A stretch of DNA of 64,000 bases from Amycolatopsis coloradensis (GCF_001953865.1 NZ_MQUQ01000012.1:477116-541115), one strand, 5' to 3'. Positions 15,374-24,630 are shown, numbered from the stretch's first letter. Program-made: numbers and translations. Notes: generated by a model from the letters alone, not told the origin.

Positions 15374-16339
15374 TCAGGCGTCCTGCCCGGCCAGCACCGG
15401 TCCCAGCACGAACCCCGGATCCACCTGGGCGGTGAGGTCTTCCCCCGCTCGCCCGCTGCCCCACGCCCGCGCGTTGCGCAGGTGGAACTCGACGCCCTGA
15501 CGCTGATAGCGAGCCCAGTCCCGCCGCTCGGCGTCGACGGTCGTGAGCATCGAGCCCAGCGTCCCGAGGTTGTGCGCCTCGAGTTCGCCGATCGGGCGCG
15601 CGCGGCCGCGTTCGGCGGCGCGGACATGCCGCGAGTTCTCCATCCAGCCCAGCAGGGCGTCGCCGACCTCGTCGCGCAGGAACTCGATGTCCTCGTCCTC
15701 GGTCACCTTGTTCCCCACGACGACCAGCCGCACCCCGAAGTCCCGCGCGTAGTCGGCGTACTGCCGGTACACGCCGACGCTGCGGACGGTCGGCTCGCAC
15801 ACCAGGAACGTCACATCGAACCGCGTGAACAGCCCGGACGCGAACGCGTCGGCGCCGGCGGTCATGTCCATGACCACGTATTCGCCCGCGTCGTCGACCA
15901 TGTGGTTCAGCAGCAGTTCCGCCGCGCCGACCTTCGAGTGGTAGCAGGCGACACCGAGGTCGTCCTCGTCGAACTGCCCGGTGACGCCGAGCCGCACGCC
16001 GCCGAAGTCGCGGAAACAGGCCTGGAAAATCGGGTTGTCCTCGAACGGCCGGACCAGCCGCGACCCGCGACCCGGCGGGGTCGTCTTGATCATCGAGGCC
16101 GCGTCGGCGATCCGCGGGTTGTCGCCGCGCAGGTAGTCCTTGATCAGGCCCATGTTGTCGCCCAGCGTCGGCCACGCGATGGCCTCTTCCTCGCTCGCGC
16201 CGAGCGCGACGGCGAGATGCTGGTTGATGTCCGCGTCGATCGCCAGTACCGGTTTCCCGGCCCCGGCCAGGTACGCGGTGAACAGCGACGCCAGCGTGGT
16301 CTTGCCGCTGCCGCCCTTCCCGACGAACGCGATCTTCAC
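15374..16339 (-). CDS. CooC/MinD-like P-loop ATPase
   Basis: 321 residues from a GTG start. The N-terminus has the deviant Walker A of the SIMIBI class, KGGSGKTT (residues 8-15), then switch-like AIDADINQH and a Walker B-like VVMDMTAGADAF. The pattern matches CooC, the nickel-inserting accessory ATPase for CO dehydrogenase, and related ATP-binding proteins in actinobacteria. No CO dehydrogenase gene is nearby, so the actual client is unknown. Plain MinD/ParA partitioning is less likely because the residues around DADINQHLA follow CooC. Confidence 0.8.
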   Translation of the reverse strand: MKIAFVGKGGSGKTTLASLFTAYLAGAGKPVLAIDADINQHLAVALGASEEEAIAWPTLGDNMGLIKDYLRGDNPRIADAASMIKTTPPGRGSRLVRPFEDNPIFQACFRDFGGVRLGVTGQFDEDDLGVACYHSKVGAAELLLNHMVDDAGEYVVMDMTAGADAFASGLFTRFDVTFLVCEPTVRSVGVYRQYADYARDFGVRLVVVGNKVTEDEDIEFLRDEVGDALLGWMENSRHVRAAERGRARPIGELEAHNLGTLGSMLTTVDAERRDWARYQRQGVEFHLRNARAWGSGRAGEDLTAQVDPGFVLGPVLAGQDA

Positions 16340-16458
16340 GCCTCGGCCCTTCCTGTCGTTTTGAAAAGGGTATCGGTTTTCATTTCGGCTCGTAACCTAC
16401 ACCCGACCGGCCCGCGCCCGAACGGGCGATCAACCGGGCCGGATCGGGATAGGGTTGG

Positions 16459-17883
16459 GTGGTGCCTCCACTCGTGATCAGGACACACACGGCCGGAGGG
16501 GACTTCGGTCGCCTGCGAGCCGAGTTCTCGCTGCCGGAGACGTTCGGGCCCGACGTGCTCGCCGAGGCGGAGACGGCGGTGGTCGACCCGCTCGAGTCGG
16601 CGGGGGAACGCGAGGACGCCACCGGTCTGCCCTTCGTCACCATCGATCCGCCCGGCTCGAAGGACCTCGACCAGGCGGTGCTGATCGAGCGCGCCGAGGG
16701 CGGCGGCTTCCGGGTGCACTACGCGATCGCCGATCTGGCGGCGTTCATCCCGCCGGGTGGCGCGCTCGACAAGGAGGCACGCCGCCGGGGTCAGACGCTC
16801 TACCTGCCCGACGGCAACGTCCCGCTTCACCCACCGGTGTTGTCCGAAGGCGCGGCGAGCCTGCTGCCGGGGGAGATCCGGCCCGCGGTGCTGTGGACCA
16901 TCGACGTCGACGCCCAGGGCGAACCGACCGCCACCAACGTCCGCCGGGCGCTGGTCCGGTCAGGCGAACAGTTCGACTACGAGACCGTCCAGGCCTCGAT
17001 CGACGCGGGGAATCCCCATCCGTCGGTCGCCGCGCTGCCGGAACTCGGCCGCCTGCGCCGCGAACTCGCGGTCCGGCGCGGCGCCGTCGAACTCCAGTTG
17101 CCGGAGCAGGAGATCAACGGCGATCCCGACGGCGGCTGGGCACTGGTCCAGCGGCCGCGCAACGACGTCGACGCGTGGAACGCCGAGATCTCGCTGCTCA
17201 CCGGGATGGCGGCGGCCAAGATCATGATCGATGCCAAGATCGGCGTCCTGCGCACGCTGCCCCAGCCCGACGCCGAAGCGATCGAGTGGCTGCGGCGGTC
17301 CGCGCAGGCGCTGAACATCGAGTGGCCCGAGGGTGCGAGTGTGTCGGAGTTCCTGGCCGCGCTGGATCCCGGCCAGCCCGCTTCCATGGCGCTTTTCGCC
17401 GACACCACCAGGCTTTTGCGGGGCGCTGGGTACACCGCGTTCGACGGTGAGCTGCCCGCTTTGACCACGCACGCCGGGATCGGCGGCGCGTATGCCCACG
17501 TCACCGCGCCGATCCGGCGCCTGGTCGACCGGTTCGCCACCGAGATCTGTCTCGCCGTGAGCGCCGGCCGCGACGTGCCCGCGTGGGTCCGCGCGGCGCT
17601 GTCCGAAGTGCCCCAGTTGATGACCGCGTCCGACACGCTGGCGGCGAAGGTCGAACGTGCCTGCATCGACCAGGTCGAGGCCTGGGTGATGGCCGAGCAC
17701 ATCGGCGGCGAGTTCGGCGCGATCGTCCTGCGCGCGGACGAGGCCAAGGCCGAGATCCTCGTCGAGGATCCGCCGGTGATGTCCAAGTGCACGGGCGAAA
17801 AACTGCCCGAGGGCGAGCGGATCCGCGTCCGGCTCACCGCGGTGGACGTCACCAAGCGGAAACTGTCCTTCGAGCGCGCATGA
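16459..17883 (+). CDS. RNB-domain exoribonuclease (RNase II/R family, short form)
   Basis: 474 residues from GTG 16459, or the next codon, also GTG. The RNB catalytic core is recognised by IDPPGSKDLDQAVL (residues 62-75), whose aspartates bind the metal ions used to cut RNA 3' to 5', by VHYAIADLAAFI with LYLPDGNVPLHPPVLSEG, and by GGAYAHVTAPIRRLVDRF near residue 340. There are no cold-shock domains and only a short C-terminal strand-rich end, as in the compact actinobacterial form. It overlaps the next gene by four bases (ATGA). Confidence 0.9.
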   Translation: MVPPLVIRTHTAGGDFGRLRAEFSLPETFGPDVLAEAETAVVDPLESAGEREDATGLPFVTIDPPGSKDLDQAVLIERAEGGGFRVHYAIADLAAFIPPGGALDKEARRRGQTLYLPDGNVPLHPPVLSEGAASLLPGEIRPAVLWTIDVDAQGEPTATNVRRALVRSGEQFDYETVQASIDAGNPHPSVAALPELGRLRRELAVRRGAVELQLPEQEINGDPDGGWALVQRPRNDVDAWNAEISLLTGMAAAKIMIDAKIGVLRTLPQPDAEAIEWLRRSAQALNIEWPEGASVSEFLAALDPGQPASMALFADTTRLLRGAGYTAFDGELPALTTHAGIGGAYAHVTAPIRRLVDRFATEICLAVSAGRDVPAWVRAALSEVPQLMTASDTLAAKVERACIDQVEAWVMAEHIGGEFGAIVLRADEAKAEILVEDPPVMSKCTGEKLPEGERIRVRLTAVDVTKRKLSFERA

Positions 17884-18641
17884 TCGACGATCTCGGCGAA
17901 GTGGTCCCGCTGCGCGAACCGGCGTCGCGGGTGGTTTCGCTCGTGCCGTCGTTGACCGAGGCCGTCGAGGTGAGCGCGCCGGGAAGGCTCGCGGGCGCCA
18001 CCGACTACTGCACCCACCCGGTTGATTTGGACGTCCCGAGGGTAGGGGGTTCGAAGTACCCGAATGTGGACAAAGTGCTCGAACTCGCGCCGGATCTGGT
18101 GCTGGCCAACTCCGAGGAGAACCGGCCGGAGGACGTGGAACGCTTACGTGCCAACGGGATTGCGGTCTGGGTGATGGAGGCGTCGGCGACCGTACCCGGC
18201 GCGCTCGCCTCGATCCGGCGGATACTGACGCAGGCCTACGACCTCACCGAGCCGGAGTGGCTGGTCGAGGCCGAAGAGGTGTGGCGGGAGACCCTGCCGG
18301 AGCGGTTCCGGGCGGTCGTCCCCGTGTGGCGGAAGCCGTGGATCGTGCTCGGCCGCGACACTTTCGGCGGTGACGTCCTGCATCGCGTCGGAATCGGCAA
18401 CGCCTACGTGGACGACGAAGAGCGCTACCCGCGTCCGAAGCTCGATGCGATCCAAGCGCGCTTCGCGGACGAAGACGCGAATCTGCTCGTACTGCCTGAT
18501 GAGCCCTACGAGTTCACCGCGGACGACGGTCCCGAAGCGTTCCCCGGCGCGAAGTACGTCCTCGTCTCCGGACGTCACCTAACCTGGTACGGCCCTTCGC
18601 TCGTCGAAGCCCACTCCCACCTCACGCAACTCGTCCTCTAG
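17880..18641 (+). CDS. Cytoplasmic helical-backbone metal-receptor (BtuF-like) protein
   Basis: 253 residues. The fold is that of periplasmic cobalamin/siderophore binding proteins: RVVSLVPSLTEAV, LAGATDYCTHPVD, VGGSKYPNVDKVLELAPDLVLANSEEN, and a C-terminal LVSGRHLTWYGPSLVEA. It has no signal peptide or lipobox, so it stays in the cytoplasm, unlike true transporter-binding proteins. The start is coupled to the RNB gene by an ATGA overlap. Its stop codon lies inside the left arm of palindrome A copy 2. The ligand is unknown. Confidence 0.8.
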   Translation: MIDDLGEVVPLREPASRVVSLVPSLTEAVEVSAPGRLAGATDYCTHPVDLDVPRVGGSKYPNVDKVLELAPDLVLANSEENRPEDVERLRANGIAVWVMEASATVPGALASIRRILTQAYDLTEPEWLVEAEEVWRETLPERFRAVVPVWRKPWIVLGRDTFGGDVLHRVGIGNAYVDDEERYPRPKLDAIQARFADEDANLLVLPDEPYEFTADDGPEAFPGAKYVLVSGRHLTWYGPSLVEAHSHLTQLVL

Positions 18642-18683
18642 TTGCGGTAGTTCGCGCCACGAACCACCGCAACTAGAGGACGA
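18631..18683. repeat. Palindrome family A, copy 2, overlapping a stop codon
   Basis: 18-base arms at 18631-18648 and 18666-18683 (tcgtcctctagttgcggt and its complement). The tag in the left arm is the stop codon of the upstream gene (18639-18641). The right arm ends 13 bases before the convergent aldehyde dehydrogenase gene ends. Confidence 0.75.
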
Positions 18684-18695
18684 AACGCGAGAGGG

Positions 18696-20126
18696 TCAGA
18701 GGGTCAGGCCGGTCAGGACGGTGACGCGCTCCTCGGTGAAGTCGGCCATCGCCGACGCGGGGCCCTCGCGGCCGACGCCGGAGTCCTTCACACCGCCGTA
18801 GGGCATCTGGTCGGCCCGGAAGCTCGGCACGTCCCCGACGAGCACGCCGCCGACGCGCAGCTTCGCGGACACATCGAACGCGGTCGGCAGGTCGCGGGTG
18901 AACACGCCCGCCTGAAGCCCGAAGCGCGAGTCGTTGATCCGGCGTACGCCGTCCTCCACCGACTCCACCCGCGTGATCGACACGACCGGACCGAAGACCT
19001 CGTCGGCCATCACCGACGCGTCTTCCGGCACGTTCGCGAGCACGGTCGGCTCGACGGTCGCGCCGTCACGCTTGCCGCCGGTCAGCAGCTCGCCACCGGC
19101 GTCGACGGCGGCCGCGACCCACGATTCGACCCGCTCGGCCGCGGCGGTGTTGATCAGCGGCCCGACGTCCACGCCGTCCGCCCGCGGGTTGCCGGTCCCG
19201 AGCGCGCGCACCTGCTCCAGCACCTTCGCCTGAAGCTCTTCGTAGACGTCGGCGTGCGCGTACACCCGCTGCACCGAGATGCACGACTGTCCGGCCTGGT
19301 ACATCGCGAAGGTCGCGATACGCTGCGCCGCGAAGTCCAAGTCCGTCCAATCAGGACAGACGAGCACCGCCGCGTTGCCGCCGAGTTCGAGCGCGACGTG
19401 TTTGCGCGGCACACTGTCGCGGATGCCCCAGCCCACCGGCACGGAACCGGTGAACGACACCACCGGCAGCCGCGGATCGGAGACCAGCCGGGCCGATTCC
19501 TCGTTGCCGACCGGGAGGATCGACCAGCTCCCGGCCGGAAGATCGGTCTCGGCCAGGATTTCGCCGAGCAGCAGCGCGGTCAGCGGCGTCGCGGGCGCGG
19601 GCTTGAGCACGATCGGCGCGCCGACCGCGATCGCGGGGGCGACCTTGTGCGCCACCAGGTTCAGCGGGAAGTTGAACGGCGTGATGCCCAGCACCGGCCC
19701 CTTCGGCACGCGCCGCACGAGCGCGAGCCGTCCGGTGCCGCCCGGGTCGGTGTCGAGCCGCTGCAGGTCACCGGAGAACCGGCGCGCCTCCTCGGCGGCC
19801 CAGCGGAACGTCGACGCCGCGCGCCCGATCTCGCCACGCGACCACTTCAGCGGCTTGCCGGACTCGGCGGTGATCAGCTGCGCGAGCTCTTCGGACCGCT
19901 CACCCAAAACTCGGGACACGTGGTCCAACGCGCCAGCCCGGACGTGCGCGGGCAGCGTCGCGAACTCGTCGGAGACGTCGTGCGCCGCCTGCACGGCGGT
20001 CTCGATGTCCGAAGAGGACGGAACGTGGTGCGAGCCCGCCTCGCTGCCGTCGAAGGAATGGCGGACGACGACGGTCTCGTCGCTGGTGACCGGCTTTCCG
20101 GCTACCCAGAAGGGAAAGGTACTCAC
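18696..20126 (-). CDS. NAD(P)-dependent aldehyde dehydrogenase (probable succinate-semialdehyde dehydrogenase)
   Basis: 476 residues. The ALDH signatures are complete: LELGGNAA with the general base Glu247, GQSCISVQR with the catalytic Cys282, and the oxyanion/cofactor region ITPFNFPLN. The start is GTG 20126, overlapping the gabT stop by four bases (GTGA), so the two proteins are made together. With gabT it would finish GABA breakdown by oxidising succinic semialdehyde to succinate. The substrate is inferred from the neighbour and could be another aldehyde of polyamine breakdown. The ORF is open upstream in the same frame, but that stretch is only gabT shadow. Confidence 0.88.
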   Translation of the reverse strand: MSTFPFWVAGKPVTSDETVVVRHSFDGSEAGSHHVPSSSDIETAVQAAHDVSDEFATLPAHVRAGALDHVSRVLGERSEELAQLITAESGKPLKWSRGEIGRAASTFRWAAEEARRFSGDLQRLDTDPGGTGRLALVRRVPKGPVLGITPFNFPLNLVAHKVAPAIAVGAPIVLKPAPATPLTALLLGEILAETDLPAGSWSILPVGNEESARLVSDPRLPVVSFTGSVPVGWGIRDSVPRKHVALELGGNAAVLVCPDWTDLDFAAQRIATFAMYQAGQSCISVQRVYAHADVYEELQAKVLEQVRALGTGNPRADGVDVGPLINTAAAERVESWVAAAVDAGGELLTGGKRDGATVEPTVLANVPEDASVMADEVFGPVVSITRVESVEDGVRRINDSRFGLQAGVFTRDLPTAFDVSAKLRVGGVLVGDVPSFRADQMPYGGVKDSGVGREGPASAMADFTEERVTVLTGLTL

Positions 20127-21454
20127 TTGGAAGCCTCCGTACGGACAGCGTGCTCCAGGACGGTCAAGCCCTCGTCGAGCAGTTCGGTGGACAGGGACAG
20201 CGGCGGCAGCAGCCGGACGACGTTGCCGTAGGTGCCGCAGGTGAGGACGACGACCCCGGCCTGGTGGCAGGCTCGCGCGACCCGTTTGGTCAGGTCGGCG
20301 TCGGGTTCGGTGGTGCCGGGCTTGACGAACTCGGCGGCCAGCATCGCGCCGCGGCCGCGGACGTCGCCGATCACGCCGGTCTCCTCGGCCAGCGCCCGCA
20401 GCCGCGGCAGCACGGCGTCCTCGATGCGTTTCGCCGACGCCGCGAGGTTTTCCTTGCGCATGACCTCGATCGAGCCGAGCGCCGCGGCACACGCGATCGG
20501 GTTGCCGCCGTAGGTTCCGCCGAGCCCGCCCGGCGGGACGGCGTCGAGCAGCTCCGCGCGGCCGGTGACGGCGGCAAGGGGCAGCCCGCCCGCGATGCCC
20601 TTGGCGGTCGCGATCAGATCGGGCACGACCTCTTCGTGCGTGGACGCGAACCACTCGCCGGTGCGGCAGAAGCCGGTCTGCACCTCGTCCGCGACGAACA
20701 CGACGCCGTTCTCGGTGCACCAGCGGGAGAGCGCGGGCAGGAAACCGGGCGCGGGCTCGATGAACCCGCCCTCACCCTGCACCGGTTCGAGGACGACGGC
20801 CGCGACCTGGTCGCCGCCGATCTGCTTCTCGATGCGGTCGATGGCGATGCGTGCCGCTTCGGGACCGGACAGGCCGTCGCGGAACGGGTACGACCCCGGC
20901 ACCCGGTAGACCTCGGGCGCGAACGGGCCGAAACCGTGCTTGTAGGGGACGGACTTCGCGGTCAGCGCCATCGTCAGGTTGGTGCGGCCGTGGTAGGCGT
21001 GGTCGAACACGACGACCGCCTGGCGGCCGGTCGCGGCGCGGGCGATCTTCACCGCGTTCTCGACGGCCTCGGCGCCGGAGTTGAACAGCACCGAACGCTT
21101 CTCGTGGGTGCCTGGCGTCAGCTTGTCGAGTGCTTCGCACACCTCGACGTACCCCTCGTACGGCGTGACCATGAAACACGTGTGCGTGAACAGGCCCACC
21201 TGCTCACGGACGCGGTCCACGACGGCGGGGGCGGCGTGGCCGACGTTGGTCACCGCGATGCCGGAACCGAAGTCGATGAGGACGTTGCCGTCGGCGTCGG
21301 TGAGCAGGCCACCCTCGGCCGAGGTGATGTAGACGGGCAGCACCGAGCTCACGCCCGCGGCGACGACGCCGGCGCGGCGTTCCTGCAAGGCTCGCGAGGC
21401 GGGGCCGGGGATCTCGGTGCGCAGCCTGCGCTGGGTTTCGGTGGTGACGGTCAC
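20123..21454 (-). CDS. gabT: 4-aminobutyrate transaminase
   Basis: 443 residues, class III pyridoxal-phosphate aminotransferase. Visible marks are FGSGIAVTNVGHAAPAVV, the cofactor-binding FNSGAEAVENAVKIAR, VFVADEVQTGF and the Schiff-base lysine in ATAKGIAGGLPL (Lys285). It moves the amino group of GABA to 2-oxoglutarate. The start is GTG 21454, because homology begins there and the frame upstream reads through the promoter. It is transcribed away from the PucR gene, with a shared 110-base control region. Related omega-amino acids could also be substrates. Confidence 0.92.
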   Translation of the reverse strand: MTVTTETQRRLRTEIPGPASRALQERRAGVVAAGVSSVLPVYITSAEGGLLTDADGNVLIDFGSGIAVTNVGHAAPAVVDRVREQVGLFTHTCFMVTPYEGYVEVCEALDKLTPGTHEKRSVLFNSGAEAVENAVKIARAATGRQAVVVFDHAYHGRTNLTMALTAKSVPYKHGFGPFAPEVYRVPGSYPFRDGLSGPEAARIAIDRIEKQIGGDQVAAVVLEPVQGEGGFIEPAPGFLPALSRWCTENGVVFVADEVQTGFCRTGEWFASTHEEVVPDLIATAKGIAGGLPLAAVTGRAELLDAVPPGGLGGTYGGNPIACAAALGSIEVMRKENLAASAKRIEDAVLPRLRALAEETGVIGDVRGRGAMLAAEFVKPGTTEPDADLTKRVARACHQAGVVVLTCGTYGNVVRLLPPLSLSTELLDEGLTVLEHAVRTEASK

Positions 21455-21524
21455 GGCCAGACTCCTGCGGACGCGAGGGACGGGGTCGCTCTCCAGGATG
21501 AGAGCCGGGCCGGTCCGCGTCAGC

Positions 21525-21562
21525 TTGACATCTTGTCCATATCGAGGCGTAGACTTGGACAA
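21525..21562 (+). promoter_or_regulatory. Promoter and inverted-repeat operator of the PucR gene, possibly leaderless
   Basis: TTGACA at 21525-21530 and TAGACT at 21550-21555 form a -35/-10 pair with a 19-base gap. A seven-base inverted repeat, ttgtcca at 21533-21539 and tggacaa at 21556-21562, brackets the -10 box. The likely transcription start falls at or next to the ATG (21564), giving a leaderless message. The repeat could be the binding site of the PucR protein itself or of the divergent operon's control. Confidence 0.5.
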
Positions 21563-21563
21563 C

Positions 21564-23033
21564 ATGGCACTGACGCTCCGCGCCCTCGTGGCCGAACGCC
21601 CGCTGGGCCTGCGGGTGCGTGCGGCCGAGAGCGGGCTCGACCGGCCGATCGGCTGGGTCCACCCCACCGAACTGACCGATCCGCAGGCCTTCCTCGAAGG
21701 CGGCGAACTGCTGCTCACCACCGGTCTCTCACTCGATGAGACCACGGCGCCGGAGTACGTCCGGCGGCTCGTCGACGCGGGGGTGGCGGGGCTCGGATTC
21801 GGAGTCGGCCTCAGCCACGAAACCATCCCGTGGTCTCTTGTGGACACCGCCGAAGAGGTGGGGCTCCCGGTACTCGAAGTGCCGAGGAGGACGCCGTTCA
21901 TCGCGATCACGCGCGCGGTCTCCAGGGCGGTGGCCGCCGACGAGTACGCCTCGCTCGTGCGCACCGGCAAGGGACAGCAGGAACTGACCAGGACCGCCGT
22001 CGGCAAGGGCGGTCCTGGTGGAGTGGTGCGCAAACTGGCGAAACTGGTCGACGGCTGGGTGCTCCTGCTCGACTCGTCCGGTGCGGTCACTGAGGCTTCG
22101 CCTTCCGCGAGACCCTTCGCCGACGAAATCCAGGATGACTTCGCGCGGCTGCGGGCGGGCACGCTGGTGACGGTGGCGGGGGAGTACGAGGTCGTCCTGC
22201 AGACGCTCGACACCCGTGCGCGCGGTGTGCTCGCCGTCGGCACCCGCGAGCCGCTCGATGCCGCGGGGCAGCACATCGTCAACACCGCCGTGTCCTTGCT
22301 TTCCCTTGCGCTGGAACAGAACCGTGAGCACGTGGACGCCGTGCGGCGGCTGAGGTCAGGACTGTGCGACCTGCTCACCGCAGGGCACGCCGAACTCGCC
22401 ACACGGACGATGAAGTCGCTCTGGGGCGGTGTGCCGGAACCGCCGTGGCCGGTCCTCGCCGTCACCGGTCCCGCCGCGGCCCGCCGTTCGCTCGCCGACG
22501 CGCTCGACGCCGAAGCGCCCGGAGAGAAGGTGTTCTTCGGTGAGTCCGGCGCGTTCGTCGTCGCGCTCGGGGACGTGGAGGCGGTCTCGCGGTTGGCTTC
22601 CCGTATCGGAGGGCTGCACGCCGGGCTGTCCGACGCTGTGTCCACAGTGGATTTCCCGGTGGGGCTCCGTCAGGCGAAGCAGGCGGCGGAAGCGGCGAAG
22701 GCCGAGCGGGCGCCGTTGGTCCGGTTCGCGGAACACGCCGGGCGCGGCTTCCTGGAGATGGTCGGTTCCCAAGCGGCGCAGGCGTTTTCGGACAGTCTGC
22801 TGGCGCCGTTGCGGCAGCACGACGAAACCGGGCGTGGCGAGCTGGTCGCGTCACTGACCTGCTGGCTCGAACACCACGGTCACTGGGATCTGGCGTCCGC
22901 GCGGCTCGGCGTGCACCGACACACCCTGCGCAACCGCGTGCGCAAGGTCGCCGAACTGACCGGCCGCGACCTCGATTCCCCCGGTGTGCGCGCCGAATTC
23001 TGGCTCGCGCTGCAGGTCAACCCCCGGACCTGA
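21564..23033 (+). CDS. PucR-family transcriptional regulator
   Basis: 489 residues. Residues 1-130 are the PucR ligand-sensing domain (RAAESGLDRPIGWVHPTELT, FLEGGELLLTTG). The middle is a GGDEF-like/GAF-like region. The C-terminus has the HTH of PucR/CdaR proteins (LASARLGVHRHTLRNRVRKV, about 446-465). It is divergent from gabT-ALDH, so it probably activates that operon in response to GABA or a related amine, as GabR-type PucR proteins do in other actinobacteria. Its 3' end overlaps the convergent Cache gene by 17 bases. Confidence 0.88.
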   Translation: MALTLRALVAERPLGLRVRAAESGLDRPIGWVHPTELTDPQAFLEGGELLLTTGLSLDETTAPEYVRRLVDAGVAGLGFGVGLSHETIPWSLVDTAEEVGLPVLEVPRRTPFIAITRAVSRAVAADEYASLVRTGKGQQELTRTAVGKGGPGGVVRKLAKLVDGWVLLLDSSGAVTEASPSARPFADEIQDDFARLRAGTLVTVAGEYEVVLQTLDTRARGVLAVGTREPLDAAGQHIVNTAVSLLSLALEQNREHVDAVRRLRSGLCDLLTAGHAELATRTMKSLWGGVPEPPWPVLAVTGPAAARRSLADALDAEAPGEKVFFGESGAFVVALGDVEAVSRLASRIGGLHAGLSDAVSTVDFPVGLRQAKQAAEAAKAERAPLVRFAEHAGRGFLEMVGSQAAQAFSDSLLAPLRQHDETGRGELVASLTCWLEHHGHWDLASARLGVHRHTLRNRVRKVAELTGRDLDSPGVRAEFWLALQVNPRT

Positions 23034-23748
23034 CCAGAGCGATCGGCGAATCCCCGCAGCGTCGCAGCGTGGCGCCGTTCTCGGTGGTGACCGGCTCCGC
23101 GCCGGAAGACCACCACGCCGGGACGTCGACGTCGCGCACGAGCGAGCCGGTCGCCTGGCGCGCGTTGTTCGACACGATCACCCTGCCCTGTGCGTTGACC
23201 AGCGCCGCGCGGCCGCCGAGCGCGTGCAGTTTCGGCTGCAACAGGCGCTCGACCTCGCGCACGTGGACGTCCGCGCCGACGACCCCCGCGAACGAACCGT
23301 TCCGCTGGACCGGGACGGTGAAGGTCAGCGTGTACTCGTCGGTGCAGAGGTAGTCGACGTACGGGCCGTTGAGGTGACGGCGGCCGGTGTCACGCGGGAC
23401 GGTGAACCATGATTGCCGGGTGTAGTCGAGGAAGTGGTCGCCGGCCGGGTCGAGGCTGATGACCAGCCGCACGGGTTCGGCGTCGCCGGTCTCGGTCCAC
23501 CATTCGAAGCCGAATTCCTGATCGGCCAGCGCGTTCGGCGCGCTGATGAACCCGGCACCCACGACCAGGCCGCCGAGGACGTCGAAGACCTGCGGACGGA
23601 GCCGGGTCAGGTCGTCGGCGGTGGCATCGCCGGAGGCGGCCAGCAGCGCCTCGGTGACGGCCAGTACCGGCTTCAACCGCCCGAAGACGTCCTCGACCAA
23701 GGCGGATACCTGTCCGACGACTTCGGAACCGGACGGTGTGTCGTTCAC
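23017..23748 (-). CDS. Cache-domain sensor-like protein
   Basis: 243 residues from GTG 23748, which has gagg eight bases upstream; a GTG three codons earlier is the alternative. The core resembles a PDC/Cache small-molecule domain: WWTETGDAEPVRLVISLDP, FLDYTRQSWFTVPRDTGRRH, VGADVHVREVERLL, RAALVNAQGRVIVSNNAR. There is no membrane segment and no output domain, unusual for Cache proteins, which normally sit outside the membrane of a receptor. Between a PucR and a FadR regulator, it probably serves as a ligand sensor for amine or amino acid use; that is inference. Confidence 0.75.
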   Translation of the reverse strand: MNDTPSGSEVVGQVSALVEDVFGRLKPVLAVTEALLAASGDATADDLTRLRPQVFDVLGGLVVGAGFISAPNALADQEFGFEWWTETGDAEPVRLVISLDPAGDHFLDYTRQSWFTVPRDTGRRHLNGPYVDYLCTDEYTLTFTVPVQRNGSFAGVVGADVHVREVERLLQPKLHALGGRAALVNAQGRVIVSNNARQATGSLVRDVDVPAWWSSGAEPVTTENGATLRRCGDSPIALVRSGG

Positions 23749-23780
23749 GATGCTCACCTCGGATGCGCGGATGCCGCAGC

Positions 23781-24524
23781 TTAAGGGGCCAGAAGGTCCA
23801 AATGCACGCCCGCCAGCCGGTCTATCGCCTCGAGGATGTGTTCCTCGGTGAGTTTCCTGGCCAGTACGCCGTCGCCCTGTGCGATGGCGGCGGTGATCGC
23901 GCGGTGTTCGGCGTAGGCGTTCTCTCGGGTGCCGTGCGGTTCGAGCGGCAGCCAGAGCAGCCCGCCCCGTTCGCTCTGTAACTGCACTTCCTCCCTGGTC
24001 AGCCGGGATGACTGCGCGGCCGCGGCGACTTCGAGGTGGAATTGGCGTTCGGCTCGCGACGCTTCCGCGCCTGTCGCGATGCGGATGTCTTCGGTCGCCA
24101 GCTCGAGCCGCTCGATGTCCTCGGGCGAACTCCGCTCGGCGGCGAGTTTGGCCGCGGCGCCGGCGATGGCCAAATAGTGGTCGCCGACGTCGCGCAGATC
24201 CGACAGCGAAACCGTGCGAAGGCGTTCTCGCCACGAAGCGGCCGAAGGATCCACAGGCGTCCTCACAAAGCTTCCGCCGCCTCGCCCACGTCGCGTCTCG
24301 ACAAGGCCCTGTTGTCGCAAGGCCACGAGCGCTTCGCGAACGGTCACGGTGGAGACGCCGAACTGCGCGGCCAGTTCGGCTTCGCTCGGCAGCTGTTCCG
24401 AGTCGGCCAGCAGTCCGAGCGTGATGGCGTCGACCAGCCGCGCGGTGACCGCTTCCGCCCGGCCGATCTGGTCGAGTGGCGCGAACATCGCTGACCGCGC
24501 GCTGTGCGACATCCCCTTACGCAT
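23781..24524 (-). CDS. FadR-subfamily GntR transcriptional regulator
   Basis: 247 residues. The winged helix (LPSEAELAAQFGVSTVTVRE, about residues 45-65) is followed by an all-helical FCD ligand domain with the metal-binding residues expected of FadR proteins (RQFHLEVAAAAQS, EHRAITAAIAQGD). It is transcribed with the Cache gene (32-base gap) and away from the decayed ABC transporter genes, so it probably repressed that transporter. Confidence 0.88.
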   Translation of the reverse strand: MRKGMSHSARSAMFAPLDQIGRAEAVTARLVDAITLGLLADSEQLPSEAELAAQFGVSTVTVREALVALRQQGLVETRRGRGGGSFVRTPVDPSAASWRERLRTVSLSDLRDVGDHYLAIAGAAAKLAAERSSPEDIERLELATEDIRIATGAEASRAERQFHLEVAAAAQSSRLTREEVQLQSERGGLLWLPLEPHGTRENAYAEHRAITAAIAQGDGVLARKLTEEHILEAIDRLAGVHLDLLAP

Positions 24525-24630
24525 GGTGGCCCTTCGCCTGAACTACTACCCGATGGAACCAATCTTGCCCCATCGTGTTGACATTTGACCTATGGACTTA
24601 TCTGTTCAGCTCCCTCGCCGCCCCAAAAGG

